This document shows, piece by piece, positions 25,575 to 34,567 of a stretch of DNA of 64,000 bases. The notes under the pieces were generated by a model. The model was not told where the DNA came from and searched no databases. It was given only the letters and a program-made list of their open reading frames with translations. The translations under genes were made by a program, and so were the position numbers. Position 1 is the first letter of the stretch. Each line of letters opens with the position of its first letter. This stretch comes from Bifidobacterium sp. ESL0704 (GTDB lineage: Bacteria > Actinomycetota > Actinomycetes > Actinomycetales > Bifidobacteriaceae). The stretch is from assembly GCF_029392075.1 (NCBI RefSeq), contig NZ_CP113929.1:2351816-2415815 (forward strand). Direction: 5' to 3'.

Positions 25575-26918
25575 TTATTCCTCTTCGGCGACCATGTCAT
25601 CCACGGATTCGCCGTAGAAGTCGATGATGCGGTCGACGTAGGGGCCGAGGATCGCGTTGGGCATGCTGAAAATCTCGTGGACCGCCGGCTCGACTCGTTC
25701 CAAAACCACGTCCCCGCTTTCGACGCGGACGCGCTCGACGAAACGGTTTTGCGCCCCATTGTGCACCCACGTATCGCGGCCGGCCTGGAAGAGCAGAATC
25801 GGCGTCTCGATACGCGAACAGGCCTCGCGCCGCAGAATCGCGCGCGACATCTTGAGCGCCTGATTGACCCAGCCGAACGTGGCGGCGTTGGTCTGGTAGT
25901 GCTTGTCTTTCACACGCCAGCTGAAATACCATTGCACGCGCGCTTGCTCGGCACCCTCGTATCCCTTGAGTTTCATGGTCGGCGAGAACTCGGTTTGCCC
26001 GGGTGCACGGCGGCGCGAAAGTCCGACTGCACTGGCGAGCGCAGTGGCGGGTCCGGCGATGGCATTGGACATTCCGGTGACCGGCTCGATCATCGGCGAA
26101 GACAGCACGGCGCGGTCGAAGAGCATCGGGAAGCTTTCGAGCGTCGCCGCCGCGATGCCGCCGCCCATCGAGTGCGAATACAAGTGCATCGGCTGATCGC
26201 CTGCGTACTGCCGTCCGACGGTCTGCGCGAATTTGGCGAGATCGGCGACATACCGCCGCCAATCGTCAATCCAGACCAGCGATGGATTGCTGACGTCGCG
26301 CACGGAATAGCCGTGGCCGCGATGCTCCAAAATGCAGACGGAATAACCCGCGAGCAGGAAATACCACGTCATCTCGGCGTGCTTGGCGGCGAATTCCGTA
26401 AAGCCGAACGAAAAGACAATCGAGCCGCGGAATTTGGCGCTGGCACCGTCGATATTGAGGGCGTCGAACTTGTGCGCGTCGAAGCAAACATAATGCAATG
26501 CCCCGGGCGTCGGGGGCGCGGGCAACGACGAGATACCAAAGAGCTTGCTGTGCATCATTCGCTGCTCGTCCGCTTCGTCCGGACCGGTGTCGATGCCGCC
26601 GCCGCTGATTCCGATACCCGCATCCCCCATACCGATGTGGGTGGTGCCGCTGGCGTCGCCTGCGATATCGGAGGCAGCCGAACCCGCGGCTCGGGAATCG
26701 GCATCCGTACCATTCCCGCCATCGGCAGTATCGGGATTATCGATATCATCCGAAACGCTTTGATACGCGCTACTTTGCACCGTGAGGTTAGCCGAATCGG
26801 CGTCAGATACCCCGGCAGGCGACATCCATCCTTCCTCGCGGCACTGCGCGAGCGCCGGCAACACGGTTTCGCGCATCACGTCGGCATAATGGTTCTCGTC
26901 AATCAACGGCATATGCAT
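25575..26918 (-). CDS. Alpha/beta hydrolase (monoglyceride lipase/lysophospholipase-like) with low-complexity insert
   Basis: Serine hydrolase. The nucleophile is Ser250 in LYSHSMGGGIAA; upstream GYSVCILEHRGHGYS is the oxyanion-side strand loop typical of monoglyceride lipase-type enzymes, and a late LLFQAGRDTWVH and VEPAVHEIF supply candidate Asp and His. Residues 1-36 and 125-447 make the fold. Between them about 80 residues rich in Asp, Gly, Ala and Ser (about 38-117) look disordered. No signal peptide. The substrate is unknown; lipid or ester is inferred from family. Confidence 0.82.
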   Translation of the reverse strand: MHMPLIDENHYADVMRETVLPALAQCREEGWMSPAGVSDADSANLTVQSSAYQSVSDDIDNPDTADGGNGTDADSRAAGSAASDIAGDASGTTHIGMGDAGIGISGGGIDTGPDEADEQRMMHSKLFGISSLPAPPTPGALHYVCFDAHKFDALNIDGASAKFRGSIVFSFGFTEFAAKHAEMTWYFLLAGYSVCILEHRGHGYSVRDVSNPSLVWIDDWRRYVADLAKFAQTVGRQYAGDQPMHLYSHSMGGGIAAATLESFPMLFDRAVLSSPMIEPVTGMSNAIAGPATALASAVGLSRRRAPGQTEFSPTMKLKGYEGAEQARVQWYFSWRVKDKHYQTNAATFGWVNQALKMSRAILRREACSRIETPILLFQAGRDTWVHNGAQNRFVERVRVESGDVVLERVEPAVHEIFSMPNAILGPYVDRIIDFYGESVDDMVAEEE

Positions 26919-27033
26919 ATCGCCAGTCTATCCGCACCCGCTGGCACGTTTCACGCCGATTCCATACACATATGTTCGCAATTTAAAAGCGAAACGAAAG
27001 CGGGAAAACGACCTCGCTATGCAGCAACCTCGT

Positions 27034-30000
27034 TCAGCCCTCGATTCCCAGCGCATCGTAGAGGAAGTCGCGCTGGAGGGTCAGGAGGTTTTCGGCGACC
27101 TTCGGGTCATTGGTCATGTGGGTGATGCCCGTGAGCGGCAGGTAGGTGTGGGGACGGCCGGCCTCCATCAGCGCCTTGGAAAGCCGCAGCGAGTTGGCGA
27201 TGCTGACGTTGTCGTCGGCGAAACCGTGGATGAGCATCAGCGGGCGGCGCAGCTTGGGCGCGTCGGCGACGATGGAGTTGCGCTCGTAGACCGCCGGGTC
27301 GAGGCCAAGATAACGTTCGGTGTAATGCGTATCGTACAGCGTCCATTCCGTTGGCGGCGCACCGGCGCAGGCCGCGCGGAAGACGTCGGGGGCATCGATG
27401 GCGACGAGTGCCGAAAGGAAGCCGCCGAACGACCACCCGATCATCGTCACGCGGTCGAGATCGGCTTCGGGCGCGACCTGCGGCAGCGCGTGCACGGCCT
27501 CCACCTGATCGTCGAGCGAGACGAATTTCATGTCCTCGAACATCTCGCGATCCCACTTCGGGCCGCGCCCGGTGGTGCCGCGGTTGTCGGCGGTGACCAC
27601 GATGAAGCCCTGGTCGGCCCACCACTGGGCCTCCCAATAGTTGGCCTGCGAGAAGGTGACCTGCTGGAATCCGGGGCCGCCGTATGGCTTCATCAGCACC
27701 GGCAGCTTGGCTGCGCCGGCAAATTTGCTGGAAGCGCTCGGGCGGGTGATAGCGGTGAACATGCGGTGCTCGCCGATGCGTACGAACACGGTATTCGGCG
27801 TGAAACCAGGGGTTTCGGCATGGCTGGCAACTGGGGCTTCCGTCACGTAGCCGGAGTCGTTTGTCAGTACGTTGTCAGTACCAACCGGTTTGGTTTGCGC
27901 GACAGATTCATTTCCAGCAAACTCGTCGTTCAAGCCGTCAGCAACCGCGGAACCATCAACATGTGCCATATCGGCTTCGCCATTTCCAGCCGCAGGGGCC
28001 GCAACCGAATCTTCCAAACCGTGCACCATCACCGACCCGGGATGCGCCATGTCATGACCTGAGACGACGATGCCGTCGCCCGCGCGGCTTGCGCTCCACA
28101 CGCCCGGACGTGCAGTGACCGGCGTGATGTTGCCGTCGAAATCGATGGCGACCACGTCATAGCTGCGGGCGTCGTGCAACGCCTCATCACCGCGCCAGGC
28201 CGCGGGAACGGCGGGAAGCGAACCGCGTTCCGAAGCGATTTCCATGGACTCGCGGCCGATGCCGACACCGGCTCTCGAGTCCGCACCCCGAAGCACCGCC
28301 TCAGCTTCCGACGCACTTGCAGTTTTGGCCGCATTGATAGCCGCCACCGTCCCAGCCGTACCGGTCGAAGTTGATGAGCTAGCACCGGTTTTCACCGCAC
28401 CGGCCGAAGCCGATGCACCCGCCGCGCTTCCACCTGCATCCGCAACCTCATGCGGCGTTCGCTGCACCACCGCAAGCACGTTCTCGTCGCCGACATCCAG
28501 CACTTCGCGCACCTGCCAGTCGACCGGCGTGAACGGTTTGCCGTCGACAGTCAGCCGGTTGGTGTCGGTATCCATATCGTTCAAGGCACAGACTAGGCGC
28601 CCGTCCGGTGTGAAGGCCGGAGTGCCGAGCACGAGGTCAATCCACTGGTCGTTGGCATGTTCCTCCAAGACGCGCGTGCGCCCGTCAGGCTGCACCTCCA
28701 GCACCTGGTCGCACGTCTGCCGACGGTTCTGCACCAGCACCAGCGGCTCGTGGCCAGCCTTCCAGCTTACGACCGCCACATATTCGTAAGCTTCGCGATC
28801 CCACGAAACGTTCTGCACATCGCAACCTGCATAGTGTTCGTCGCGCCCGTCATCGAACTCGAGATGAGCCAGCATCAGCCGCGTGACGGCGTTCTTGGTC
28901 AACGCCCTCGCGTAACGCCGCCCAGCCGCAGGCTTGTCGGGATGCGCCGGATCGCTGATATACCACATCGGTTCGGGCGAGCTATCATACATTTCGAAGA
29001 GCAGACCACGCGAGTCCGGGGCCCACCAGAAGCCATCGTAACGGTCCATTTCCTCACCGGCCACGAATTCGGCCAACCCGATTTTGAGCGTCCCGTTCGG
29101 ATCGTTGCCAACACTCCACACGGTGCTGAATCGGTCGCCGGAAGTGTTGGCATCGCTGACATCTGCGCCTTGGTGACTCTCTTGTGTATCGGCCGCGCAG
29201 GTGTGCGGGTGCGCATGATTACGAGCATTCGAAATCATGGCGCTCCCGCTATCATTGACAACGGCAGAATCAGCATCATCAGCGTCTTGGTTTAAAGCCA
29301 TTGCGGCGAATTGCGCACCCTCGCGACCGGCTTCAGCAACACTATTGTCACCATTATTCTCAGCGGCAAAATCAGTACCGGTGACGGCTTCATTTACAGT
29401 CGCATCATCGAATCCGCTATCACCCCAATCGGCGATATCCACCATCACCAAACGCGCGCCGGTCGTATAGGCGATATGCCGTCCATCCGGCGAAATCCTA
29501 GGATTCAGCACCGGCAACCACTTGCTACTGGCCGGCGAACCCTTCGAATCCGAAGCAACCGTATCATCGTCATTGCCGCAATCCGCAGCATCAGTGGCAT
29601 GATTGCCGTCATTGCGAATATCGGAATCGCCGTAATCCGCAACGCCTGTCTGCCCATCGGAGCATCCATCACTACCTTGGCCGCCAATCGCGATCTGCCG
29701 TGTACGAGCGCCGTCGCCATCCTCGTCAATCTCGCTGACGAACAGCTGGCCGTTAATGGTGAAGGCCACGCGACGCCCCATCGAATCCGCGGAATACGAA
29801 ACGATGCCCTGTCCGCCTTCACGGGCACGCTCGCGCCGCGCCTTCTCCTCGGCCGGCACGTCCTCGTTGTCGGCATCGGCGAGCAGTTCACGCGGGTCGG
29901 CCAGCAGCACCTCACGATGCGAACCGTCACGCCCAATCACGCTCATCCAGAGCGAGGTAACCAGATCTTCCGGCCCATCCGAGCGCAGAAACAGCGCCCG

Positions 30001-30141
30001 CGACCCGTCCCCAATCACCGACGCGGACCGAGGCGCCCCACCCGTGAACCGCAACGAACGCGCCCTGCGCCCCGGAAACTGCGCAATCGCCTTCGCCTGC
30101 GCGTCCAAATCATCACTATTTTCAGTCTTCCCTAAAGTCAT
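27034..30141 (-). CDS. S9-family prolyl oligopeptidase-like serine peptidase with four large inserts
   Basis: Cytosolic peptidase of the acylaminoacyl/dipeptidyl peptidase type. The N-terminal part shows WD-like beta-propeller blades (ISPDGRHIAYTTG, FWWAPDSRGLLFEMYD, FTPDGRLVCALND). The C-terminal hydrolase has the triad Ser904 in GWSFGGF, Asp976-977 in GFADDNVS and His1008 in GITHMTND. At 1,035 aa it is about 300-350 residues longer than usual because of four Asp/Ala/Asn/Ser-rich insertions at about 150-207, 237-343, 558-647 and 707-780, all in or after the propeller. The catalytic domain is intact. It probably trims peptides from the N-terminus; exact specificity is unknown. Confidence 0.9.
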   Translation of the reverse strand: MTLGKTENSDDLDAQAKAIAQFPGRRARSLRFTGGAPRSASVIGDGSRALFLRSDGPEDLVTSLWMSVIGRDGSHREVLLADPRELLADADNEDVPAEEKARRERAREGGQGIVSYSADSMGRRVAFTINGQLFVSEIDEDGDGARTRQIAIGGQGSDGCSDGQTGVADYGDSDIRNDGNHATDAADCGNDDDTVASDSKGSPASSKWLPVLNPRISPDGRHIAYTTGARLVMVDIADWGDSGFDDATVNEAVTGTDFAAENNGDNSVAEAGREGAQFAAMALNQDADDADSAVVNDSGSAMISNARNHAHPHTCAADTQESHQGADVSDANTSGDRFSTVWSVGNDPNGTLKIGLAEFVAGEEMDRYDGFWWAPDSRGLLFEMYDSSPEPMWYISDPAHPDKPAAGRRYARALTKNAVTRLMLAHLEFDDGRDEHYAGCDVQNVSWDREAYEYVAVVSWKAGHEPLVLVQNRRQTCDQVLEVQPDGRTRVLEEHANDQWIDLVLGTPAFTPDGRLVCALNDMDTDTNRLTVDGKPFTPVDWQVREVLDVGDENVLAVVQRTPHEVADAGGSAAGASASAGAVKTGASSSTSTGTAGTVAAINAAKTASASEAEAVLRGADSRAGVGIGRESMEIASERGSLPAVPAAWRGDEALHDARSYDVVAIDFDGNITPVTARPGVWSASRAGDGIVVSGHDMAHPGSVMVHGLEDSVAAPAAGNGEADMAHVDGSAVADGLNDEFAGNESVAQTKPVGTDNVLTNDSGYVTEAPVASHAETPGFTPNTVFVRIGEHRMFTAITRPSASSKFAGAAKLPVLMKPYGGPGFQQVTFSQANYWEAQWWADQGFIVVTADNRGTTGRGPKWDREMFEDMKFVSLDDQVEAVHALPQVAPEADLDRVTMIGWSFGGFLSALVAIDAPDVFRAACAGAPPTEWTLYDTHYTERYLGLDPAVYERNSIVADAPKLRRPLMLIHGFADDNVSIANSLRLSKALMEAGRPHTYLPLTGITHMTNDPKVAENLLTLQRDFLYDALGIEG

Positions 30142-30303
30142 GTTTCTAGTATAAGGAATTCACACTCGTCCTAACCCATGGTTGCCAAAAGTAAGATGGA
30201 AATACGTACAGTATCTTTTGGCGGCCATAGGTTAGAGCGAACCAAACATTTTGGTATCCAGCGTCGTACAATGTAAAAAGCATTAAAAGAGAAAAAGGAA
30301 ACA

Positions 30304-32874
30304 ATGAAGTTTTGCAACAAATGCGGGCATCGGCTCGACGACAACGAAAAATTCTGTACGCAATGCGGAGCTCCTGCCCCTTCGGCAGGCGCAAACAGCG
30401 GCGTACCCGCGCGCAACGACGCACCTCACCCCCTCGGCGCAGCGTCCATACCCCTGCCGCAACATTCGTCGCAGCCACAAGGCAACGCAGCCTCGGGGAC
30501 GGGGCAAGCCGGGCCGAACGCCAATTCTGCGAACCCAGCACCAGCGAACCCAGCATCGGCGACGAGCCCAGCATCGTCAGCCCCAATACATGCGGCAATA
30601 GCGCCAGCAGCTGCGAGTGCATCGATGACGAACCCGGCAATGGGGCCGGGACCTGAAGTCGGAGCCACTACAGCCGCAACAGCCACCACGGCACCAGCCA
30701 AGGCAGACAGCAAGAAGCGTCTCACCATCCTCATCGCGGCAATCGTGGCTGTGGTCCTCGTGGTAGCGGGCGCAGGTTTCGGCACCTACAAAGCCCAACT
30801 CTGGGGCGGCAAAACCGTGCCCAGCCCCGCAAGTCTAGGCATCGCCAAATCCGCGAAAACCCACGAATTCACCGCCAAGGACGTCGAGGCTTCGCTGCAC
30901 AAACGCGGCTTCAAGACGGTAACCGTTCCGACATTCTCGGGCAAACCCAAGGGCACCTTCCTCAAATACCGCAACATCAATCCCAACAGGCGTTACAGCA
31001 CCAGCAAGGATCGCATCACCCTCATCTCCTCGAACGGCCCGGGCGTGCCCAAAGGCACCAAAGGGCAGTCCGTTGAGAAAGTCGTCAAGACCATGGGCGC
31101 AATGAATGTGCCCGTGCATTATCACCGAGTAGTGGTCACAAACCAAAAGACCAAGGCCGGCACGGTCATCGCCTCCGAGCCTTCCGAAGGCCAGCCCGTC
31201 CTCGATACGAAAACCGGCATCAACATCGGCGTCGCCGAGCAAACTAAAGGCATCGGCTACGACGTCGTGGGCCAAGACAAAGACGAGGCCCGGCAGCAGT
31301 ATGCGAGCGCCGGTTTCACCGTCATCATGCGCCCGCGCTTCTCCGCCAAGGCGAAGGTCGGTAAGATCGTGAACTCCAACCCGAAGCCCGGCACCGAAAC
31401 GCCCGGCGGCAGCCTCGTCCTTTATTACGGCATCGACGCCAGCGGGTTCAAGGACGCCGTGAACGGCAAAAACGTCTACGCAAACGATCCGAGCGAACAA
31501 GACACCGAGCTCAACATGATGGTGGGCACAGCGGCACCCGTGGAAGGCAAATACTGCACCAACGCCGGCAAATGCATCGAATTCAAGAACGACAATCTGG
31601 ACCCATCCGCCGCCGAGGATTACGTCTACAGCACCGACGCCCCACCCCAGTCGGGCATCGGCGAAAAGGCCGGTTCCCCAAGTGCGCTGGTATTCTGCGG
31701 CGCGGCACAGCAGCAATTCTGCAATCCGGAAGACGATTCGCAGGCCTTGTATACCCAGGACGCCGGCGCGTTCGAGCTGACCACGCACGATGCGGCGTTC
31801 AACTACACCTGCGGCAATACCCCGATGCAGGAGGACTTCGGCCTGTGCGTCAACGGCAAACGCCTCGACCTCGAAACGGCGATCGATCAGGGCGCCTCCT
31901 CCGACGAACTTTCGGGAGCGCATTACGATATGGGCCCGCTATACGTCTACTTCCCCGTCGGCGCAGACGTTTCGAAGGTGGTCAAGTCCGATTACTTCGA
32001 CAAGGACGCGGTCACCAAGGCCGAGAAGCAAAAGAAAATCGATACTTCGCGCCCGTTCTTCATCAGCCGTGACAAGAAGCTTTACGACAAGACCAGCCTC
32101 GATATCACCTCGCTGACGACCCGCAACCCGTACGCGCCTTCGTTCGCCTCGAAAAAGAAGACCCTTGAGCCGGTCAAGCCCGCGCCCAGCGACGAGACGG
32201 CCTACTATCTGGTGGATGATCCGCAGCTCGACTGGGGGTCGTTGCCGGAGTACGCCGTTCCTGCGGCGGGCAAAGACAGCGGCAAGACGAGCGGCAAAAA
32301 CGCCAAACAGCCTAAGGCGGACGCACACAATGCGACGCCAGACCAGATCACGGCAGCACTGAAAAAGAATGATTTCACACTCGTTGCGGGCAAATACTGC
32401 ACCAAGAGCGACGAATGCGTGCAGATCAACCAGAAGGGTCTGCTCACCGGCGGAGGCGGCAAAAACTCGATGCTCGAGCACGCAACCAGCCAGCTAGCTC
32501 TTTCCGTCACCGAGGAGGACGGAGGCGGCGCGTCATACACCGTCAACCCCAAATCACCGTTCCTCCAGCTTCACGGTCCGGACAGCGAATACCAATGTTC
32601 CGGAGGCACGGGGCTTGACCAGTGCAAGGGCGTGATGATGAACCAGATGACCAGCACGCCGACCAGCCTCATCTATGTGTTCAAGGGAGCCGATACCTCC
32701 GGCTGGTATACGAACCCCAACGACACGACGCCGACCCCCGGTTACCTTTACGACGGGCCGCAAGACGGCACACCGGCGAAAACCGACAGGCCATATCTCT
32801 CGGCGCTCAACAGCCATAGCACCTCGATGCTGACCCCACCCTCAGATGATGACGTCTATTATCTGCAGGACTGA
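30304..32874 (+). CDS. Zinc-ribbon membrane protein with PASTA-like repeats and a duplicated extracellular domain
   Basis: The N-terminal zinc ribbon has Cys4, Cys7, Cys18 and Cys21 (CNKC, CTQC). A Pro/Ala/Ser/Asn-rich linker leads to one membrane helix (about 140-162), so the rest is outside. Residues about 195-390 contain PASTA-like modules, with phrases such as KAGTVIASEPSEGQPV and VGKIVNSNPKPGTETPGGSLVLY. Two related domains follow, opening GKYCTNAGKCIEF (about 412) and GKYCTKSDECVQI (about 693). The start has AAAAAGGAAACA before the ATG. A sensor or cell-wall-binding role is inferred from PASTA similarity. The fha/pkn operon lies 400 bases downstream on the same strand but separated by repeats. 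Confidence 0.78.
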   Translation: MKFCNKCGHRLDDNEKFCTQCGAPAPSAGANSGVPARNDAPHPLGAASIPLPQHSSQPQGNAASGTGQAGPNANSANPAPANPASATSPASSAPIHAAIAPAAASASMTNPAMGPGPEVGATTAATATTAPAKADSKKRLTILIAAIVAVVLVVAGAGFGTYKAQLWGGKTVPSPASLGIAKSAKTHEFTAKDVEASLHKRGFKTVTVPTFSGKPKGTFLKYRNINPNRRYSTSKDRITLISSNGPGVPKGTKGQSVEKVVKTMGAMNVPVHYHRVVVTNQKTKAGTVIASEPSEGQPVLDTKTGINIGVAEQTKGIGYDVVGQDKDEARQQYASAGFTVIMRPRFSAKAKVGKIVNSNPKPGTETPGGSLVLYYGIDASGFKDAVNGKNVYANDPSEQDTELNMMVGTAAPVEGKYCTNAGKCIEFKNDNLDPSAAEDYVYSTDAPPQSGIGEKAGSPSALVFCGAAQQQFCNPEDDSQALYTQDAGAFELTTHDAAFNYTCGNTPMQEDFGLCVNGKRLDLETAIDQGASSDELSGAHYDMGPLYVYFPVGADVSKVVKSDYFDKDAVTKAEKQKKIDTSRPFFISRDKKLYDKTSLDITSLTTRNPYAPSFASKKKTLEPVKPAPSDETAYYLVDDPQLDWGSLPEYAVPAAGKDSGKTSGKNAKQPKADAHNATPDQITAALKKNDFTLVAGKYCTKSDECVQINQKGLLTGGGGKNSMLEHATSQLALSVTEEDGGGASYTVNPKSPFLQLHGPDSEYQCSGGTGLDQCKGVMMNQMTSTPTSLIYVFKGADTSGWYTNPNDTTPTPGYLYDGPQDGTPAKTDRPYLSALNSHSTSMLTPPSDDDVYYLQD

Positions 32875-32895
32875 CGGTTATCTGCAGGACTGACG
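32859..32895. repeat. 18-base tandem duplication across a stop codon
   Basis: TTATCTGCAGGACTGACG at 32859-32876 is repeated exactly at 32878-32895, one base apart. The first copy encodes the last residues and the stop of the zinc-ribbon protein; the second is non-coding. It looks like a recent slippage duplication. Confidence 0.9.
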
Positions 32896-32931
32896 ATTTC
32901 GCCGCTCTTTTTTAACGCTACCGTCAAATAT

Positions 32932-33045
32932 GTGCACCTTACCCAAGCTAACTTGCACTTATCTCACGCCAGCGTCTAAAAAGTGCAAGTTACCGACGCC
33001 AAAATGCACTTTTCAGACGCCAGCGCAACAAACATGCACATTACC
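32932..33045. repeat. Alternating inverted GTGCA/CAGACGC motifs forming alternative hairpins
   Basis: TGCAC-type motifs recur at 32932, 32953, 32983 (reverse), 33005 and 33035. GCGTCTAAAAAGTGCA at 32972-32987 pairs with TGCACTTTTCAGACGC at 33005-33020 over 16 bases with one mismatch. TTGCACTT at 32953-32960 can instead pair with AAGTGCAA at 32981-32988. The two hairpins exclude each other. It lies in the 402-base gap before fhaA. Confidence 0.65.
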
Positions 33046-33118
33046 AACAGTGAGCGCCTCCCCACGTCAGGGGCTTAGATATGGCGGGGACGGATGGCGT
33101 AAACAGGGCAACAAGAAC

Positions 33119-33162
33119 GGCATTCGGCAGGCATTCGGCAGGCATGCGGCAAGCATCCGGCA
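33119..33162. repeat. Four 11-base tandem repeats
   Basis: GGCATTCGGCA occurs twice exactly at 33119 and 33130, followed by GGCATGCGGCA and AGCATCCGGCA. The 44-base block lies in the non-coding leader of fhaA, about 115 bases before its start. Confidence 0.85.
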
Positions 33163-33276
33163 GGTCAGTATGACTCGGTAACCACCCCACAATGAAGAAA
33201 TTGCACGGATTGGGTGGAAAATCATCACTCGTTTGCGGCCTCGCGTAAGATAGTATCTGATAAGAAAGGGGCTACG

Positions 33277-33978
33277 ATGAGCGTTTTTGATCGTTTTGAG
33301 AAAAGCGTTGAGGGAGCCGTGAACGGTGTCTTCTCGAAATTCGGCTCGAAAGACCTTCAACCGGTTGACCTCTCCAGCGCTCTTGAACGCGAGATCGACG
33401 CGGAAGCGATGCCGGTCGGGCGCGATCGCACCGTTGCCCCGAACGAATACCGATTCAAGTTGAGCACACCCGATTTCGACCGCATCGAACAGTGGGGCAG
33501 CGAGACGCTTGCCAACGAGCTTGCAGACAATCTTACGCAGTACGCCAAAAGCCAGCACTACGCCTTCGTCGGCCCCGTCGTGGTCATCTTCGAGGAAGAC
33601 CTTGACCTGAGCAAGGGCAACTTCAAACTCACCAGCGAATCTGTGCAAGGCAACGCCGTTCCGGTGACCACCGAGAACCAGTCGCAAGACAGCCCGATGC
33701 TCGAGATCAACGGCAACCAATACCTGCTGACCAAAGAGAAGACCATCGTCGGCCGCGGATCAGGCTGCGACATCGTCATCGACGATCCGGGAATCTCGCG
33801 CAACCACCTCGAAATCGACATCACTCCGAACGGCACCATCGCCCGCGATTTGGGTTCCACCAACGGAACCTACGTGGAAGGGCATCAAGTGCCGGCCGCG
33901 ACCCTGCTCGACGGTAACACCATCACCATCGGCCACACCCGTATCCTCTATTGGGCTTCTCAGCAGGATCAGGAATAA
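33277..33978 (+). CDS. fhaA: FhaA-like protein (DUF3662 plus FHA domain)
   Basis: Binds phosphothreonine proteins of the Ser/Thr kinase pathway. The N-terminal DUF3662 domain (about 1-120) begins MSVFDRFEKSVEGAVNGVFS. The FHA domain (about 150-233) has VGRGSGCDIVIDD, SRNHLEI and LGSTNGTYV, the usual phosphopeptide loops. In mycobacteria FhaA docks kinases and recruits cell-wall factors such as MviN; the same is inferred here. The ATG at 33277 follows AAAGGGG, so the longer frame to 33214 is not used. First gene of a seven-gene unit. Confidence 0.92.
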   Translation: MSVFDRFEKSVEGAVNGVFSKFGSKDLQPVDLSSALEREIDAEAMPVGRDRTVAPNEYRFKLSTPDFDRIEQWGSETLANELADNLTQYAKSQHYAFVGPVVVIFEEDLDLSKGNFKLTSESVQGNAVPVTTENQSQDSPMLEINGNQYLLTKEKTIVGRGSGCDIVIDDPGISRNHLEIDITPNGTIARDLGSTNGTYVEGHQVPAATLLDGNTITIGHTRILYWASQQDQE

Positions 33979-34003
33979 CGGCCAGACCCCAGGTACATCC
34001 CCT

Positions 34004-34561
34004 ATGATCACAGAACTTACCTTTGCGATTCTCAAGTATGGGTTCCTCGCCCTGCTCTGGGTATTCGTATGGCTTGCCGTCCGTTCGCTGAAACGCGACG
34101 TCGAGACGCTGAGCCCGCACAAATCGTGGTCGCACCGCAAAAGTGCCCGCCGCGCGCGCAAGGCCGCCGAGTCCAACCCCATGCCGGCCAACGCCCCTGT
34201 GGCCACGTCGCACCGCGGGAACCCCGGCTTACAGATGGGCAATGCCGGCAGGTCCGGTGTCAATGCCAGGCCAACGCTTCTGACCATCATCGATGGGCCG
34301 CTCGCCGGTTCGTCCGTTCCGTTGAGCAACGGCACCATCACCCTCGGCCGTTCCAGCTCCAACACCGTGGTCCTGGACGACGAATTCGTTTCCTCCCAAC
34401 ATGCGCGCGTCTACGCAGACCCGGCCTCCGGTTCCTGGGCCATCGAAGACCTTGGCAGCACGAACGGCACCATCGTCAACCACCGCCGCATCACCTCGCC
34501 CGTGGTCCTGCCCGCGCGAGTGCCCGTGCGTATCGGCGCTACGACGTTCGAATTGAGGTGA
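34004..34561 (+). CDS. fhaB: FhaB-like membrane-anchored FHA protein
   Basis: 185 aa. An N-terminal membrane helix (ILKYGFLALLWVFVWLAV, about 9-26) is followed by a basic stretch (HKSWSHRKSARRARK), a linker, and a C-terminal FHA domain (about 95-183) with LGRSSSNTVVLDD, SSQHARVY and DLGSTNGTIVNHRR. In relatives FhaB (FipA) links PknA/PknB phosphorylation to division proteins at the septum. It lies 25 bases after fhaA and is immediately followed by the phosphatase gene. Confidence 0.92.
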   Translation: MITELTFAILKYGFLALLWVFVWLAVRSLKRDVETLSPHKSWSHRKSARRARKAAESNPMPANAPVATSHRGNPGLQMGNAGRSGVNARPTLLTIIDGPLAGSSVPLSNGTITLGRSSSNTVVLDDEFVSSQHARVYADPASGSWAIEDLGSTNGTIVNHRRITSPVVLPARVPVRIGATTFELR

Positions 34562-34567
34562 TTGCGA

